From an uncultured bacterium (GTDB lineage: Bacteria > Planctomycetota > UBA1135 > GCA-002686595), in NCBI GenBank assembly GCA_913058555.1, contig CAJXRJ010000180.1, positions 1 to 11,154 on the forward strand: a DNA stretch of 11,154 nt, in the 5' to 3' direction. The translations under genes and the position numbers were made by a program. This document shows positions 1-6,778 of this stretch, in pieces. How positions within the stretch are numbered: position 1 is the stretch's first letter; each line of letters starts with the position of its first letter. The notes below the pieces were generated by a model that saw only the letters and a list, made by a program, of their open reading frames with translations, was not told the DNA's origin and did no database searches.

Positions 1-2
1 CC

Positions 3-422
3 CGCGGCCCCATCGGCTTCGTCACGCCCTACGCCCGCCGTGGCGCCTTCGCCACCTGGCAAGAGCGCCTCGGCATCCGCGCCGGTAGCCCCGATCAACC
101 GGCCCGCACCCTCTCCGGAGGCAACCAACAAAAGGTCGCCATCGCGCGCCTCCTCCACCACGGCGTGTCCGTGTTTCTCCTCGACGAACCGACGCGGGGC
201 ATCGACGTCGGCGCAAAGATCGAGGTCTACCGGCTCCTAGACGAGCTTTGCCGTATGGGAAACTCCATCGTCATGGTCAGCAGCTACCTGCCCGAGCTTT
301 TCGGCGTCGCCGATCGCATCGTCGTCATGTCCCGGGGCGTGCTTGGCACCGCGCGGGCCGTGGGCGACTGGACCGAGGACGAGGTGCTCGCCGAAGCCAC
401 CGGGGGAACGCTCCATGGTTGA
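3..422 (+). CDS. Sugar ABC transporter ATP-binding protein, RbsA/MglA type (C-terminal half, 5' partial)
   Basis: Cytoplasmic ATPase subunit that would power sugar import through the permease encoded next to it. Only the last 139 residues are in the window; the frame is open to the left edge. What is visible is the second nucleotide-binding domain of an RbsA-like tandem ATPase. The ABC signature LSGGNQQK is encoded at about 114-137, and Walker B plus D-loop FLLDEPTRGIDVGAK follows at about 171-215. The position that carries the H-loop histidine in most ABC ATPases reads VSSYLPELFG. A Ser-Ser there, followed by LPE, is normal for the C-terminal domain of RbsA/MglA/XylG proteins, so it is not a defect. 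The stop TGA at 420-422 lies inside the start of the permease gene, which implies translational coupling. The substrate (ribose, xylose, galactose, autoinducer-2 or other) cannot be read from this half. Confidence 0.93.
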   Translation, partial: RGPIGFVTPYARRGAFATWQERLGIRAGSPDQPARTLSGGNQQKVAIARLLHHGVSVFLLDEPTRGIDVGAKIEVYRLLDELCRMGNSIVMVSSYLPELFGVADRIVVMSRGVLGTARAVGDWTEDEVLAEATGGTLHG

Positions 423-1404
423 TGCCACGGCACCCACCCCCGGATCGTCACGGGCGCGCCTGTTCGACACGCTCGGGCCCTTCATCGGCTTGTTTCTCGT
501 GGCCACTCTCTTCACGATCGTCGCACCCCAGGGTTTCGCGACGGTCTACAACGTCAAGACGATCCTCACCCAGTCGGCGATCGTCGGAATGTGCGCCATC
601 GGCATGACCTTCGTCATCCGGTCGGGGGGGATTGACCTGTCCGTCGGGTCGATCATCGCCCTCGCCTCGGTGGTGACCGCCCTCGCCATGCGCGCGGGGT
701 ACGGCGAGTGGGCCTCGGCCCTCTGCGGCATCCTCGCGGGCTCCGCCGTGGGCCTTGTGAACGGCGGGCTGATCACAAAGCTCGACCTGCCGCCGTTCAT
801 CGCGACCCTCGGAACCCTGGGCGCCGCCAGGGGCGTCGCGAAGTGGCTCGCCGACGAACAAACCGTGAGCGCACCGAGCGGCGCCTTCGCCGACATCATG
901 GCGAAGACCCCCGACCCTGCCTGGCTCATGGTGGCGCCTGGTGTGTGGTTGATGATCATCGCCGCGGTCCTCGCAGCCTTGCTTCTGCGCCGCACGATCT
1001 TTGGCATCTGGACGACGTCCATCGGTTCGAACGAGCGCGCCGCCACCCTCTGCGGCATCCCCGTGGACCGCACCAAGATCCTCGTCTACACCCTCATGGG
1101 CGCCGCCGCGGGCCTCGCCGGGGTCCTGCAGTTCGGACGCCTCGTGGTCGGTGACCCCACGAGCGCCGGCGGCAAGGAGCTCGACGTGATCGCCGCGGTG
1201 GTCATCGGCGGAGCGTCGCTCTCAGGGGGCACCGGGACCATCCTCGGATCGATCCTCGGCGCCCTGCTGATGGCGACGCTCGCCAACGGCTGCAACCTCT
1301 CAGGCGTTCCGAACTACGTCCAGGAGATCCTGATCGGCGCGATCATCGTCGGCGCCGTCGCCCTCGACGGCCTGCGGCAGAAGCGACGCCAACGCGCGGC
1401 CTAG
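415..1404 (+). CDS. Sugar ABC transporter permease, RbsC type (BPD_transp_2 family)
   Basis: Inner-membrane permease of a carbohydrate ABC importer, 329 residues, the usual length for RbsC-like subunits. I chose the ATG at 415, which overlaps the ATPase stop by 8 bases and has a GGGGGA ribosome-binding-like stretch about 6 bases upstream. An upstream in-frame start at 343 would add 24 residues antisense-like to nothing conserved. Family hallmarks are visible: GMTFVIRSGGIDLSVGS (about residues 63-79), GLVNGGLITKLDLPPFIATLGTL (113-135, split here as GLVNGGLI and PPFIATLGT), the cytoplasmic-loop segment GSNERAATLCGIPV (204-217), and DVIAAVVIGGASLSGGTGT (257-275). Hydrophobic membrane segments lie near 21-38, 52-68, 76-92, 101-120, 170-191, 222-239, 257-289 and 304-318. 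The last 35 codons overlap the 3' end of lysK on the other strand. Substrate is unknown; no binding protein follows it. Confidence 0.93.
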   Translation: MVDATAPTPGSSRARLFDTLGPFIGLFLVATLFTIVAPQGFATVYNVKTILTQSAIVGMCAIGMTFVIRSGGIDLSVGSIIALASVVTALAMRAGYGEWASALCGILAGSAVGLVNGGLITKLDLPPFIATLGTLGAARGVAKWLADEQTVSAPSGAFADIMAKTPDPAWLMVAPGVWLMIIAAVLAALLLRRTIFGIWTTSIGSNERAATLCGIPVDRTKILVYTLMGAAAGLAGVLQFGRLVVGDPTSAGGKELDVIAAVVIGGASLSGGTGTILGSILGALLMATLANGCNLSGVPNYVQEILIGAIIVGAVALDGLRQKRRQRAA

Positions 1405-2454
1405 GGTCTGCGCAGCGACCTCCACCTCGGCCAGGGATACGCGCTCCTCCGGCGTATGGTCGAGGGCCGCGTCCCCGGGCCCGTAGGCCACCGCGGGGCA
1501 ACCCCAAACGGGCGCGAGCACGTTCAGGTCCGCCGTCCCGGTCTTGACCTGGAAGCGCGGCTTCACGCCGGTGCGGAGAATCTCCCGGCCGAGGGCACGG
1601 GCGATCGATGAGGTGCGCGGGCCACGCCATGCGGCAGCGCGGCCCCCCACCGTGAACGTCCCGCCGCAGGCGATGGCCGCGACGCGTTCCCGGACCCAGG
1701 CCTCGGCCTCATCGGGCGTGAGGCTAGGAGGAAGGCGCAGCGCAAGTCGGAGGTTCGCCGTGTCCGCCACGCCGTCGTGGCTCGACCCCATGCCCATGAG
1801 TCGGGGCAAGATGGAGTCGAAGAGCGTTGCGCCTTCGGGCGCAAACGTCGCCGCATCCCGCGCAATCCGCTGCCAGATATCGCTAGCGAGCTCCGGCGCA
1901 CTCTTCGCCTCATGGGCCCCGTGGGCGCTATCGCAGGCGACGTCCACGCGGCCGGAGAGGATGCCCTTGTAGCCGAGCGTCACGCCGTCCGCGCCGCTCG
2001 GCTCTCCGATGACAAGGGCCTCCGGCGCGGCCGTCCAGGTGTCCGCCAGGTACTGCGCCCCCTTCGAGGATTCGGCCTCCTCCTCCACGCAGCCCACCAC
2101 CACAAAGCGCCCGTCGACCCCCGCGTCCACGGCGCGCCGCGCCGCGGAACAGAGCGTCACGAGCGACCCCTTCGCATCCACGCTTCCGCGCCCGTGCAGG
2201 ACACCATCCGTTACGTGTACGGGAAGGTCACCTGGCACGGTGTCGATGTGCCCAACCAGAGCGATCGTGCGCGTCCCTTGCCCAATGACCCCCACCGCGT
2301 TGCCCGCGGCGTCCAAGTGCGCGCGGAAGCCGCGGCTCCCCAGGGCATCCACGAGATAGCCCGCCGCCGCGCCCTCATCCCGGGAGAGGCTTGGAATCCG
2401 CACGAGCTCCTCGAGCACCCGCGCGGTGTCCCCCTGATCAAATGCAGCGCTCAT
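1300..2454 (-). CDS. lysK: LysW-aminoacid hydrolase LysK (M20 metallopeptidase family)
   Basis: Zinc (or cobalt) carboxypeptidase-like enzyme that releases the finished amino acid (lysine, or ornithine in the arginine branch) from LysW, the last step of the carrier-protein pathway. The protein has 384 residues. The start ATG at 2454 overlaps the lysJ stop as ATGA, with GGAG 8 bases upstream; an earlier in-frame start would add 13 residues inside lysJ. M20 metal-site residues are in place: GHIDTVPG (H69, D71), GRGSVDAKG (bridging D93), the VEEEAE glutamates at 124-126, GEPSG (E151) and LDHTPEE (H333). The final roughly 25 residues, after LGRALASLL, are acidic and look like a tail beyond the normal fold. 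They are encoded opposite the last codons of the convergent permease gene. ArgE/DapE are relatives, but the operon context makes LysK the best call. Confidence 0.93.
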   Translation of the reverse strand: MSAAFDQGDTARVLEELVRIPSLSRDEGAAAGYLVDALGSRGFRAHLDAAGNAVGVIGQGTRTIALVGHIDTVPGDLPVHVTDGVLHGRGSVDAKGSLVTLCSAARRAVDAGVDGRFVVVGCVEEEAESSKGAQYLADTWTAAPEALVIGEPSGADGVTLGYKGILSGRVDVACDSAHGAHEAKSAPELASDIWQRIARDAATFAPEGATLFDSILPRLMGMGSSHDGVADTANLRLALRLPPSLTPDEAEAWVRERVAAIACGGTFTVGGRAAAWRGPRTSSIARALGREILRTGVKPRFQVKTGTADLNVLAPVWGCPAVAYGPGDAALDHTPEERVSLAEVEVAAQTLGRALASLLPQAVEGDGADDDRADQDLLDVVRNA

Positions 2455-3647
2455 GCGGTCAACTCCAGCACGTTGTCGATGACGGTGTCCCAATCACGTT
2501 CGTCAATGACGAGCGGCGGCAAGAGCCTGAGCACGTTACGGCCCGCGGGGAGCGCGAGAATACGCCGCGAGAAGAGCGCGTCGAGCGCAGGCCGCACGGC
2601 CCCGCGCAGTTCGATTCCGATCATTAGCCCTCGTCCGCGCACTTCGCGCACATTCCGGCCCGCCCCTTCCCGGAGCCGAGCCATGGCGTGCTCGCCAAGG
2701 CCCCGCGCCCGCGCGCAAAGCCCTTCGCCCTGGATCACGTCCAGGACCGCGTGGGCCGCTGCGCATGCCAGGGGGTTGCCACCGAACGTCGAGCCGTGGC
2801 TCCCGGGGGGCAGGGGGCCGAGGGCCTCCGTCATCCCCACGGCCCCCATGGGAAAGCCGCCCGCGATGCCCTTCGCCAGCGCCACAAGATCCGGCGTCAC
2901 GCCCACGCCCTGGAACGCAAACAGATCCCCGGTGCGGCCAAATCCGGTCTGCACCTCGTCGAACGCCAGGAGCGTCCCCGTGCTGTCGCAGAGCTCCCTG
3001 ACCTCCCTTAGGTACTTCGCCTCCGCGGGCCGGACACCGCCCTCCCCTTGGATCACCTCCAGCACCACGGCCGCCGTGCTGGAATTCACGACCTCGGCCA
3101 GGCTGTCGATGCGCCCGTACGGCACATGGGTAAAGCCCGGGACAAGCGGCCCAAACGGCGCGCGGTACGCTTTTTCCGCCGTGGCGCTGAGCGCCCCGAG
3201 CGTGCGCCCGTGGAATCCGCGAATGCACGCCACCACTTCGGTGCGCCCCGTTTTCAGCCGGGCGACCTTGAGGGTGGCTTCCATCGCCTCCGCCCCTGAG
3301 TTGCAGAGGAACAGGCGCGAGAACGGGGCCCCCAAGGCCTCGACCAGTGCGGACATGTACGCCGCCCGCTGCCCGTTCGCGAAGCTAGGCGTCAGCGCCA
3401 TCAGCCTCCCGGCCTGGTTTGCGATGGCCCCCACGAGCTTCGGGTGTGCGTGCCCGAGGGAGGCGACCCCGTACGAGGACGTCGCATCGATATAGCTGTT
3501 CCCTTCGGAGTCAAAGAGCCGGGCGCCGCTGCCATGGGTGAACTCCACCGGCCTCGGACGGATCGCTCCCGCCCCGAGAAGGGTCTCGATTTCGTGGGCG
3601 GGCGCGCTGGAATCTCGGGGGGCTTCATTCAGCTGGGTGGAACTCAT
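2451..3647 (-). CDS. lysJ: LysW-gamma-semialdehyde aminotransferase LysJ (class III PLP aminotransferase)
   Basis: PLP-dependent transaminase that converts the LysW-bound semialdehyde to the LysW-bound amine (LysW-lysine or LysW-ornithine), normally with glutamate as donor. Its 398 residues match ArgD/LysJ proteins. Visible class III features: the NSGAEA phosphate-site segment (116-121), GFHGRTLGALSATA (144-157), LLAFDEVQTGFGRTG (226-240; D230 contacts the PLP ring nitrogen), the Schiff-base lysine K259 in ALAKGIAGG, and HGSTFGGNPLACAAA (284-298). The ATG at 3647 overlaps the lysZ stop as ATGA and is preceded by a near-perfect Shine-Dalgarno AGGAGGTGA. It is the fourth of the carrier-dependent steps. 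On sequence alone it could be called ArgD; its place between lysZ and lysK decides the name. Confidence 0.94.
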   Translation of the reverse strand: MSSTQLNEAPRDSSAPAHEIETLLGAGAIRPRPVEFTHGSGARLFDSEGNSYIDATSSYGVASLGHAHPKLVGAIANQAGRLMALTPSFANGQRAAYMSALVEALGAPFSRLFLCNSGAEAMEATLKVARLKTGRTEVVACIRGFHGRTLGALSATAEKAYRAPFGPLVPGFTHVPYGRIDSLAEVVNSSTAAVVLEVIQGEGGVRPAEAKYLREVRELCDSTGTLLAFDEVQTGFGRTGDLFAFQGVGVTPDLVALAKGIAGGFPMGAVGMTEALGPLPPGSHGSTFGGNPLACAAAHAVLDVIQGEGLCARARGLGEHAMARLREGAGRNVREVRGRGLMIGIELRGAVRPALDALFSRRILALPAGRNVLRLLPPLVIDERDWDTVIDNVLELTA

Positions 3648-4540
3648 GCGTTCACCTCCTGGGCTGCGTGTTCGATGAATTGGGTTCCACCACCGCCAAG
3701 GGCGGCGACGAGTGGTTCAGGGATCGAGGCGCTGGCGATCACGGCGCGCCGGACGCCGAGACCGTCTCTTGAGATGGTTTGGCTCGGGCGAAGGGCTTCG
3801 CTCGCGGCGAGCACTTTGCGCTTCATGCGGCCTTGGGCGCTCTCTAACGCCGCGTCGACCTCGGCGAGAGGGACGGTCCGGATCAGCGAGGCGGGGTCCG
3901 GGAAGCGCTCCATCAGGCCGGGCACGCCCGTGAGCAAGACGAGCGACTCTGCGCGAAGCGCCGCCGCGATCGCCGCCGCCGCTCGATCCCCGTCGACGTT
4001 CAACGGCTCACCCGACTCCGTCATCGCCAGGGGCGCAAGCACGGGAACGTACCCCGCCGCCAGCAGGGCATGCACGGCCCCTGGTTCGACGCCTTCGATG
4101 GAGCCGCTCCAGTCGTCGCGCACGATGCGAACACGGCCGTTCCGAACGTCACGGATCGCCGCCTTGCGCCGCCCAAGGAGGGTGCCACCGTCGAGGCCCG
4201 AAAGCCCCACGGCGGACACGCCCCTCCGGCGGAGTTCACCAACGATCCGCCGGTTCACGAGGGCCGTGGCCATGACGAAGAGCTCGAGCGTGCGTGGGTC
4301 GGTGTGGCGGCTTTCGTGCCCGCTCGGCGACCGCAAAACCGTCGCGGGATGCCCGACGTCCCGGGCCAAGCGGTTCGCCTCTGCCGAGCCTCCATGCACG
4401 ATCACGGTGGGCTCACCCGCGCGGACCCGAGCCGCCACATCGTCGAGGGCGGGGCCGTGCTCGACGCCCTCCGCTCCGCCAAGCTTCAGGACACAGAGCG
4501 ACGCGGGAGCATCGGCATTCGGATAATTCGAATCGGTCAT
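3644..4540 (-). CDS. lysZ: LysW-aminoadipate/glutamate kinase LysZ (acetylglutamate-kinase family)
   Basis: Amino acid kinase family enzyme that phosphorylates the side carboxylate of LysW-bound alpha-aminoadipate (or glutamate), making the acyl phosphate that LysY reduces. From the ATG at 4540 the protein has 298 residues. Visible motifs: LKLGG (18-22, phosphate-binding K19), VIVHGGS (47-52), SAVGLSGLDGG (109-119), LNVDGDRAAAAIA (180-192), TGVPGLM (204-210) and GRMKRKVLAA (237-246, catalytic-type K240). The start is uncertain. ATG at 4540 follows the lysY stop by 4 bases (TGATCCCATG) and fits termination-reinitiation. A TTG at 4564 would add 8 residues and overlap lysY by 20 bases. Neither has a clear Shine-Dalgarno sequence. 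The gene ends in an ATGA overlap with lysJ. ArgB is the paralogous alternative. Confidence 0.92.
   Translation of the reverse strand: MTDSNYPNADAPASLCVLKLGGAEGVEHGPALDDVAARVRAGEPTVIVHGGSAEANRLARDVGHPATVLRSPSGHESRHTDPRTLELFVMATALVNRRIVGELRRRGVSAVGLSGLDGGTLLGRRKAAIRDVRNGRVRIVRDDWSGSIEGVEPGAVHALLAAGYVPVLAPLAMTESGEPLNVDGDRAAAAIAAALRAESLVLLTGVPGLMERFPDPASLIRTVPLAEVDAALESAQGRMKRKVLAASEALRPSQTISRDGLGVRRAVIASASIPEPLVAALGGGGTQFIEHAAQEVNA
3651..3660 (-). promoter_or_regulatory. Strong Shine-Dalgarno of lysJ
   Basis: The minus strand reads AGGAGGTGAA ending 3 bases before the lysJ ATG, so the GGAGG core sits 7 bases upstream of the start. It lies inside the last codons of lysZ. It is the best ribosome-binding site in the operon and fixes the lysJ start. 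It suggests lysJ is translated by independent initiation as well as by coupling to lysZ. Confidence 0.85.
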
Positions 4541-4544
4541 GGGA

Positions 4545-5588
4545 TCAAGCGGGGTGAAGGCCAATGGTCTCGAGCGACGTGCGCTCCTCCAGTCCGTGCA
4601 TCAGGTTCGCACACTGCACCGCCGTGCCCGCAGCGCCCTTCATCAGGTTGTCGATGGCGCAGAGCGCCACCACGCGGCGGCCGTCCTCTGAGATCTGCCA
4701 GCCCACATCGGCGTGGTTCGTCCCCGCCACGAGGCGCGGCTCCGGATGGCGGTAGGCCCCGCCGCGGTCATGCACAACGCGCACAAAGGGGTCCGCGCCA
4801 TAGGACTCGCGGAACGCTCCCCAGAGGTCCTTGTCGGTGACGGGCTCGCGCAGCCAGAGGTGCGCCGTGGCGAGGGCCCCGCGCACGAGCTCCACGGAGG
4901 TCACGGTAAGGTCGACCGCCGTCAGGCCCGTCACCTGCCGGACCTCCGCCACGTGGCGATGCCCCGTTGGCGCAAAGGAACGCACGACGCCGCTGCGCTC
5001 CGGGTGATGGGAGCCCGCGCTCGCGGAACGCCCCGCCTCGGACGAGCCGACCTTCAGATCGACGATCGTGCGCTCGCTTGGATCGAGGAACCCCGCCCGC
5101 ACAAACGGCAAGAGCGCGAGGTTCGACGCGGTGGCGTTGCAGCCCACGCCGCTGACGAAACGGGCGTCCTCGATGCGCCCACGATTCGCCTCGGGTAGCC
5201 CGTACACAAACTGCCCGAGCCGCTCCGGCGCGGGGTGCGCCGCCCCATAGGTGGCTTCGTACGCTGCCGCGTCGTCGAGACGGAAGTCCGCAGAGCAGTC
5301 GATCACCCGGGCCGCCATGGACTCGAATTGGTCGATGCGCTTGGCGGCCTCCCCATGGGGCAGGGCGGCTATCAGAAGGTCCACGGGAGCGAGTTCCTCC
5401 ATGGACGAGAACCGAAGGTCCGTCCAGCCCCGCAGCTGCGGGTGAAGCGTCCGCACGGCCTTGCCCGCGCTGCGCTCGGAGGTCACCTGCTGCACTTCGA
5501 AGCCCGGGTGCTGGATGAGCAGCCGCAGGAGCTCGCCTCCCACGTAACCCGAGCCTCCGACGATGGAGACCGTGATGGGCTGACTCAT
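4545..5588 (-). CDS. lysY: LysW-aminoadipyl/glutamyl phosphate reductase LysY (ArgC family)
   Basis: NADPH-dependent reductase that turns the LysW-bound acyl phosphate into the semialdehyde, the third carrier-dependent step. The protein has 347 residues, the usual ArgC/LysY length. The N-terminal Rossmann motif VSIVGGSGYVGGELLRLL (7-24) binds the cofactor. The catalytic cysteine is C150 in VSGVGCNATASNL. A conserved histidine motif PTGHRHVAE is at 207-215, and the C-terminal AIDNLMKGAAGTAVQ (311-325) is typical of the family. The ATG at 5588 overlaps the lysX stop as ATGA and has GGAGG about 8 bases upstream. The frame stays open for another 100 codons upstream, but that stretch is antisense-frame reading through lysX and shows no family similarity. 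All five lysine codons are AAG. Confidence 0.94.
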   Translation of the reverse strand: MSQPITVSIVGGSGYVGGELLRLLIQHPGFEVQQVTSERSAGKAVRTLHPQLRGWTDLRFSSMEELAPVDLLIAALPHGEAAKRIDQFESMAARVIDCSADFRLDDAAAYEATYGAAHPAPERLGQFVYGLPEANRGRIEDARFVSGVGCNATASNLALLPFVRAGFLDPSERTIVDLKVGSSEAGRSASAGSHHPERSGVVRSFAPTGHRHVAEVRQVTGLTAVDLTVTSVELVRGALATAHLWLREPVTDKDLWGAFRESYGADPFVRVVHDRGGAYRHPEPRLVAGTNHADVGWQISEDGRRVVALCAIDNLMKGAAGTAVQCANLMHGLEERTSLETIGLHPA

Positions 5589-6463
5589 CGCACGGCCTCC
5601 ATGGGGCGCAGGATCGGCCCGTTGGAAAGGGACCCCAGCACGTGGTCCACCATGGCGCCCGGGATGTCCACGCCCGTGGGCGCAATGGAGTTCCGGAACT
5701 CCCCCGAGTGATTCACCTCGAGTGCAGCAAGCCCGTTTGTAGTCTCCACCAAGTCCACAGCGAGGATGCCACCGCCCACGGCGGCCGCGGCCGCTTCGGC
5801 GACCTCGGCGATTTCCCCTCCGACCTCGCAGCGGGACACCGAGCCCCCCTGGGCCGTGTTCGTGATCCAGTGCTCGCTCGTGCGCCAAATGCCAGCGATC
5901 GCCTCACCGCCCACCACAAAGACCCGCGCGTCGCGGCCCTTCTTCTCCACGTACTCCTGTACGTAAAAGACGCTGTGCTGCCACGAACCGAGCACCGCCC
6001 GGTCCTCGAAGACGGCCTCCGCCGCCGCCCGCGTGTCGAGACGCGCCACGAGGCGCCCCCAGGATCCCACGACCGGCTTGAGCACACAGGGATAGCCGAA
6101 TCGCTCGGCCGCTTCGAGGGCGGCCTCGGGGGTGAAACAGACCTCGGTGCGCAGCGACGGCACGCTCGCCGCCGCGAGGGCCAGGCTCGTAAGCACCTTG
6201 TCCCCGCAGGTGCGGGTCACATGGGCACTGTTGAAGCAGGTCACGCCCCGGGCCTCCAGGGCCTCGGTGGCGTAGAGGGTCCTGCCGAAGGCGAGGCTCC
6301 GATTCCAGGCGGCGGACCAAGGAGCTTCGCCGGATTCCGGAACCAGGTCCAGCCGAAGCCGGGCGTCGTCGACCCGTTCGAAGGCGGCCCCGCGGGCCTC
6401 GAGCTCCTGCAGGAGGAGCTTCTCTTCCACGCGCAGGCGTGAGGTGATGAAGGCGAGCGTCAT
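5585..6463 (-). CDS. lysX: LysW-aminoadipate/glutamate ligase LysX (ATP-grasp, RimK-like)
   Basis: ATP-grasp ligase that joins the amino group of alpha-aminoadipate (or glutamate) to the C-terminal glutamate of LysW, protecting it for the next steps. The protein has 292 residues. Visible ATP-grasp residues: K89 in CGDKVLTS, K129 in CVLKPVVGSWGRL, the FYVQEYVEKKGRDARVFVVG stretch (166-185, E170), metal-binding AVDLVE (235-240) and LEVNHSGEFRNS (248-259). The NHxxEF(K/R)NS ending is what I recall of LysX rather than arginine-dedicated ArgX, which favours aminoadipate, but this is from memory. The ATG at 6463 is 1 base after the lysW stop (TGACATG), with GGGGTGA inside the end of lysW as ribosome-binding site. 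All five lysine codons are AAG. Confidence 0.94.
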   Translation of the reverse strand: MTLAFITSRLRVEEKLLLQELEARGAAFERVDDARLRLDLVPESGEAPWSAAWNRSLAFGRTLYATEALEARGVTCFNSAHVTRTCGDKVLTSLALAAASVPSLRTEVCFTPEAALEAAERFGYPCVLKPVVGSWGRLVARLDTRAAAEAVFEDRAVLGSWQHSVFYVQEYVEKKGRDARVFVVGGEAIAGIWRTSEHWITNTAQGGSVSRCEVGGEIAEVAEAAAAAVGGGILAVDLVETTNGLAALEVNHSGEFRNSIAPTGVDIPGAMVDHVLGSLSNGPILRPMEAVR

Positions 6464-6464
6464 G

Positions 6465-6650
6465 TCATTCACCCCAGTCTTCAGCGACCTCAGGGGCCTC
6501 CGCCAGGGCGAGCGGGTCGATGGTTTGCACCTCGAGCTCCGCCCCACAGTCGTCGCAGGCGAGGACTTCGCCCTGCATGACATCGGCCGGCACGGGTACG
6601 GCGGCTTCGCAGAGGGGGCAAGAGGCGGTTTGGGCTTTGAGAGTGGTCAT
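6465..6650 (-). CDS. lysW: Amino-group carrier protein LysW
   Basis: Small acidic carrier protein (61 residues). Its C-terminal glutamate forms an isopeptide bond with alpha-aminoadipate or glutamate, and the protein then shuttles the substrate through LysZ, LysY, LysJ and LysK. The sequence shows a zinc ribbon with CPLC (C11, C14) and CDDC (C32, C35), and the diagnostic C-terminus EDWGE ending in E61. The ATG at 6650 gives the family's usual size; a TTG at 6689 would add 13 basic residues and would start in the U-tract of the upstream terminator, so I reject it. No Shine-Dalgarno is visible before the ATG. It is the first structural gene of the operon and sits 38 bases after a strong intrinsic terminator, so its expression must depend on read-through or a promoter in that short gap. 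Confidence 0.95.
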   Translation of the reverse strand: MTTLKAQTASCPLCEAAVPVPADVMQGEVLACDDCGAELEVQTIDPLALAEAPEVAEDWGE

Positions 6651-6687
6651 GGCGGTCGGTTTCGTGATCTGACGTTTGGGTGCGGGC

Positions 6688-6728
6688 AAAAAAGAACCCG
6701 CCGGTGCCTCGAGGGCGAACCGGCGGGT
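6688..6728 (-). terminator. Intrinsic terminator in the lysW leader (attenuator candidate)
   Basis: Read on the minus strand, ACCCGCCGGT (6728-6719) and ACCGGCGGGT (6705-6696) form a perfect 10-bp GC-rich stem with a 13-base loop that itself contains the palindrome CCTCGAGG. The stem is followed by TC and then six T (6693-6688). This is a textbook Rho-independent terminator pointing toward lysW, not away from it. No annotated gene ends just upstream on this strand, so it most likely acts inside the operon's own leader. Confidence 0.82.
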
Positions 6729-6739
6729 GTTCGTCGTGG

Positions 6740-6778
6740 GGTCCCTTGTCTTGGGACCAGTGTTAGCGCTCGGCTAAC
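6740..6778 (-). other. Two small hairpins between leader ORF and terminator
   Basis: GTTAGC (6778-6773) pairs with GCTAAC (6767-6762) over a 5-base loop, and GGTCCC (6758-6753) pairs with GGGACC (6745-6740) over a 7-base loop. Both are perfect 6-bp stems. The first contains the stop codon of the putative leader ORF. They may be spacer or pause structures of the attenuator; symmetrical stems fold on either strand, so strand assignment rests on context. Confidence 0.5.

Noticed and set aside
270..310. Missing H-loop histidine in the ABC ATPase
   Set aside because: Ser-Ser before LPE at this position is normal in the C-terminal domain of RbsA/MglA-type ATPases, so it is not an inactivation.
1777..3495. 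572-codon plus-strand ORF opposite lysK and lysJ
   Set aside because: It mirrors two clearly conserved genes on the other strand, is rich in Arg/Ser/Pro as expected from antisense of GC-rich DNA, and shows no domain.
5589..5888. Longer N-terminus for LysY reaching into lysX
   Set aside because: The extra 100 residues are a shadow of lysX. The Rossmann motif begins 7 residues after the ATG at 5588, which has a Shine-Dalgarno sequence.
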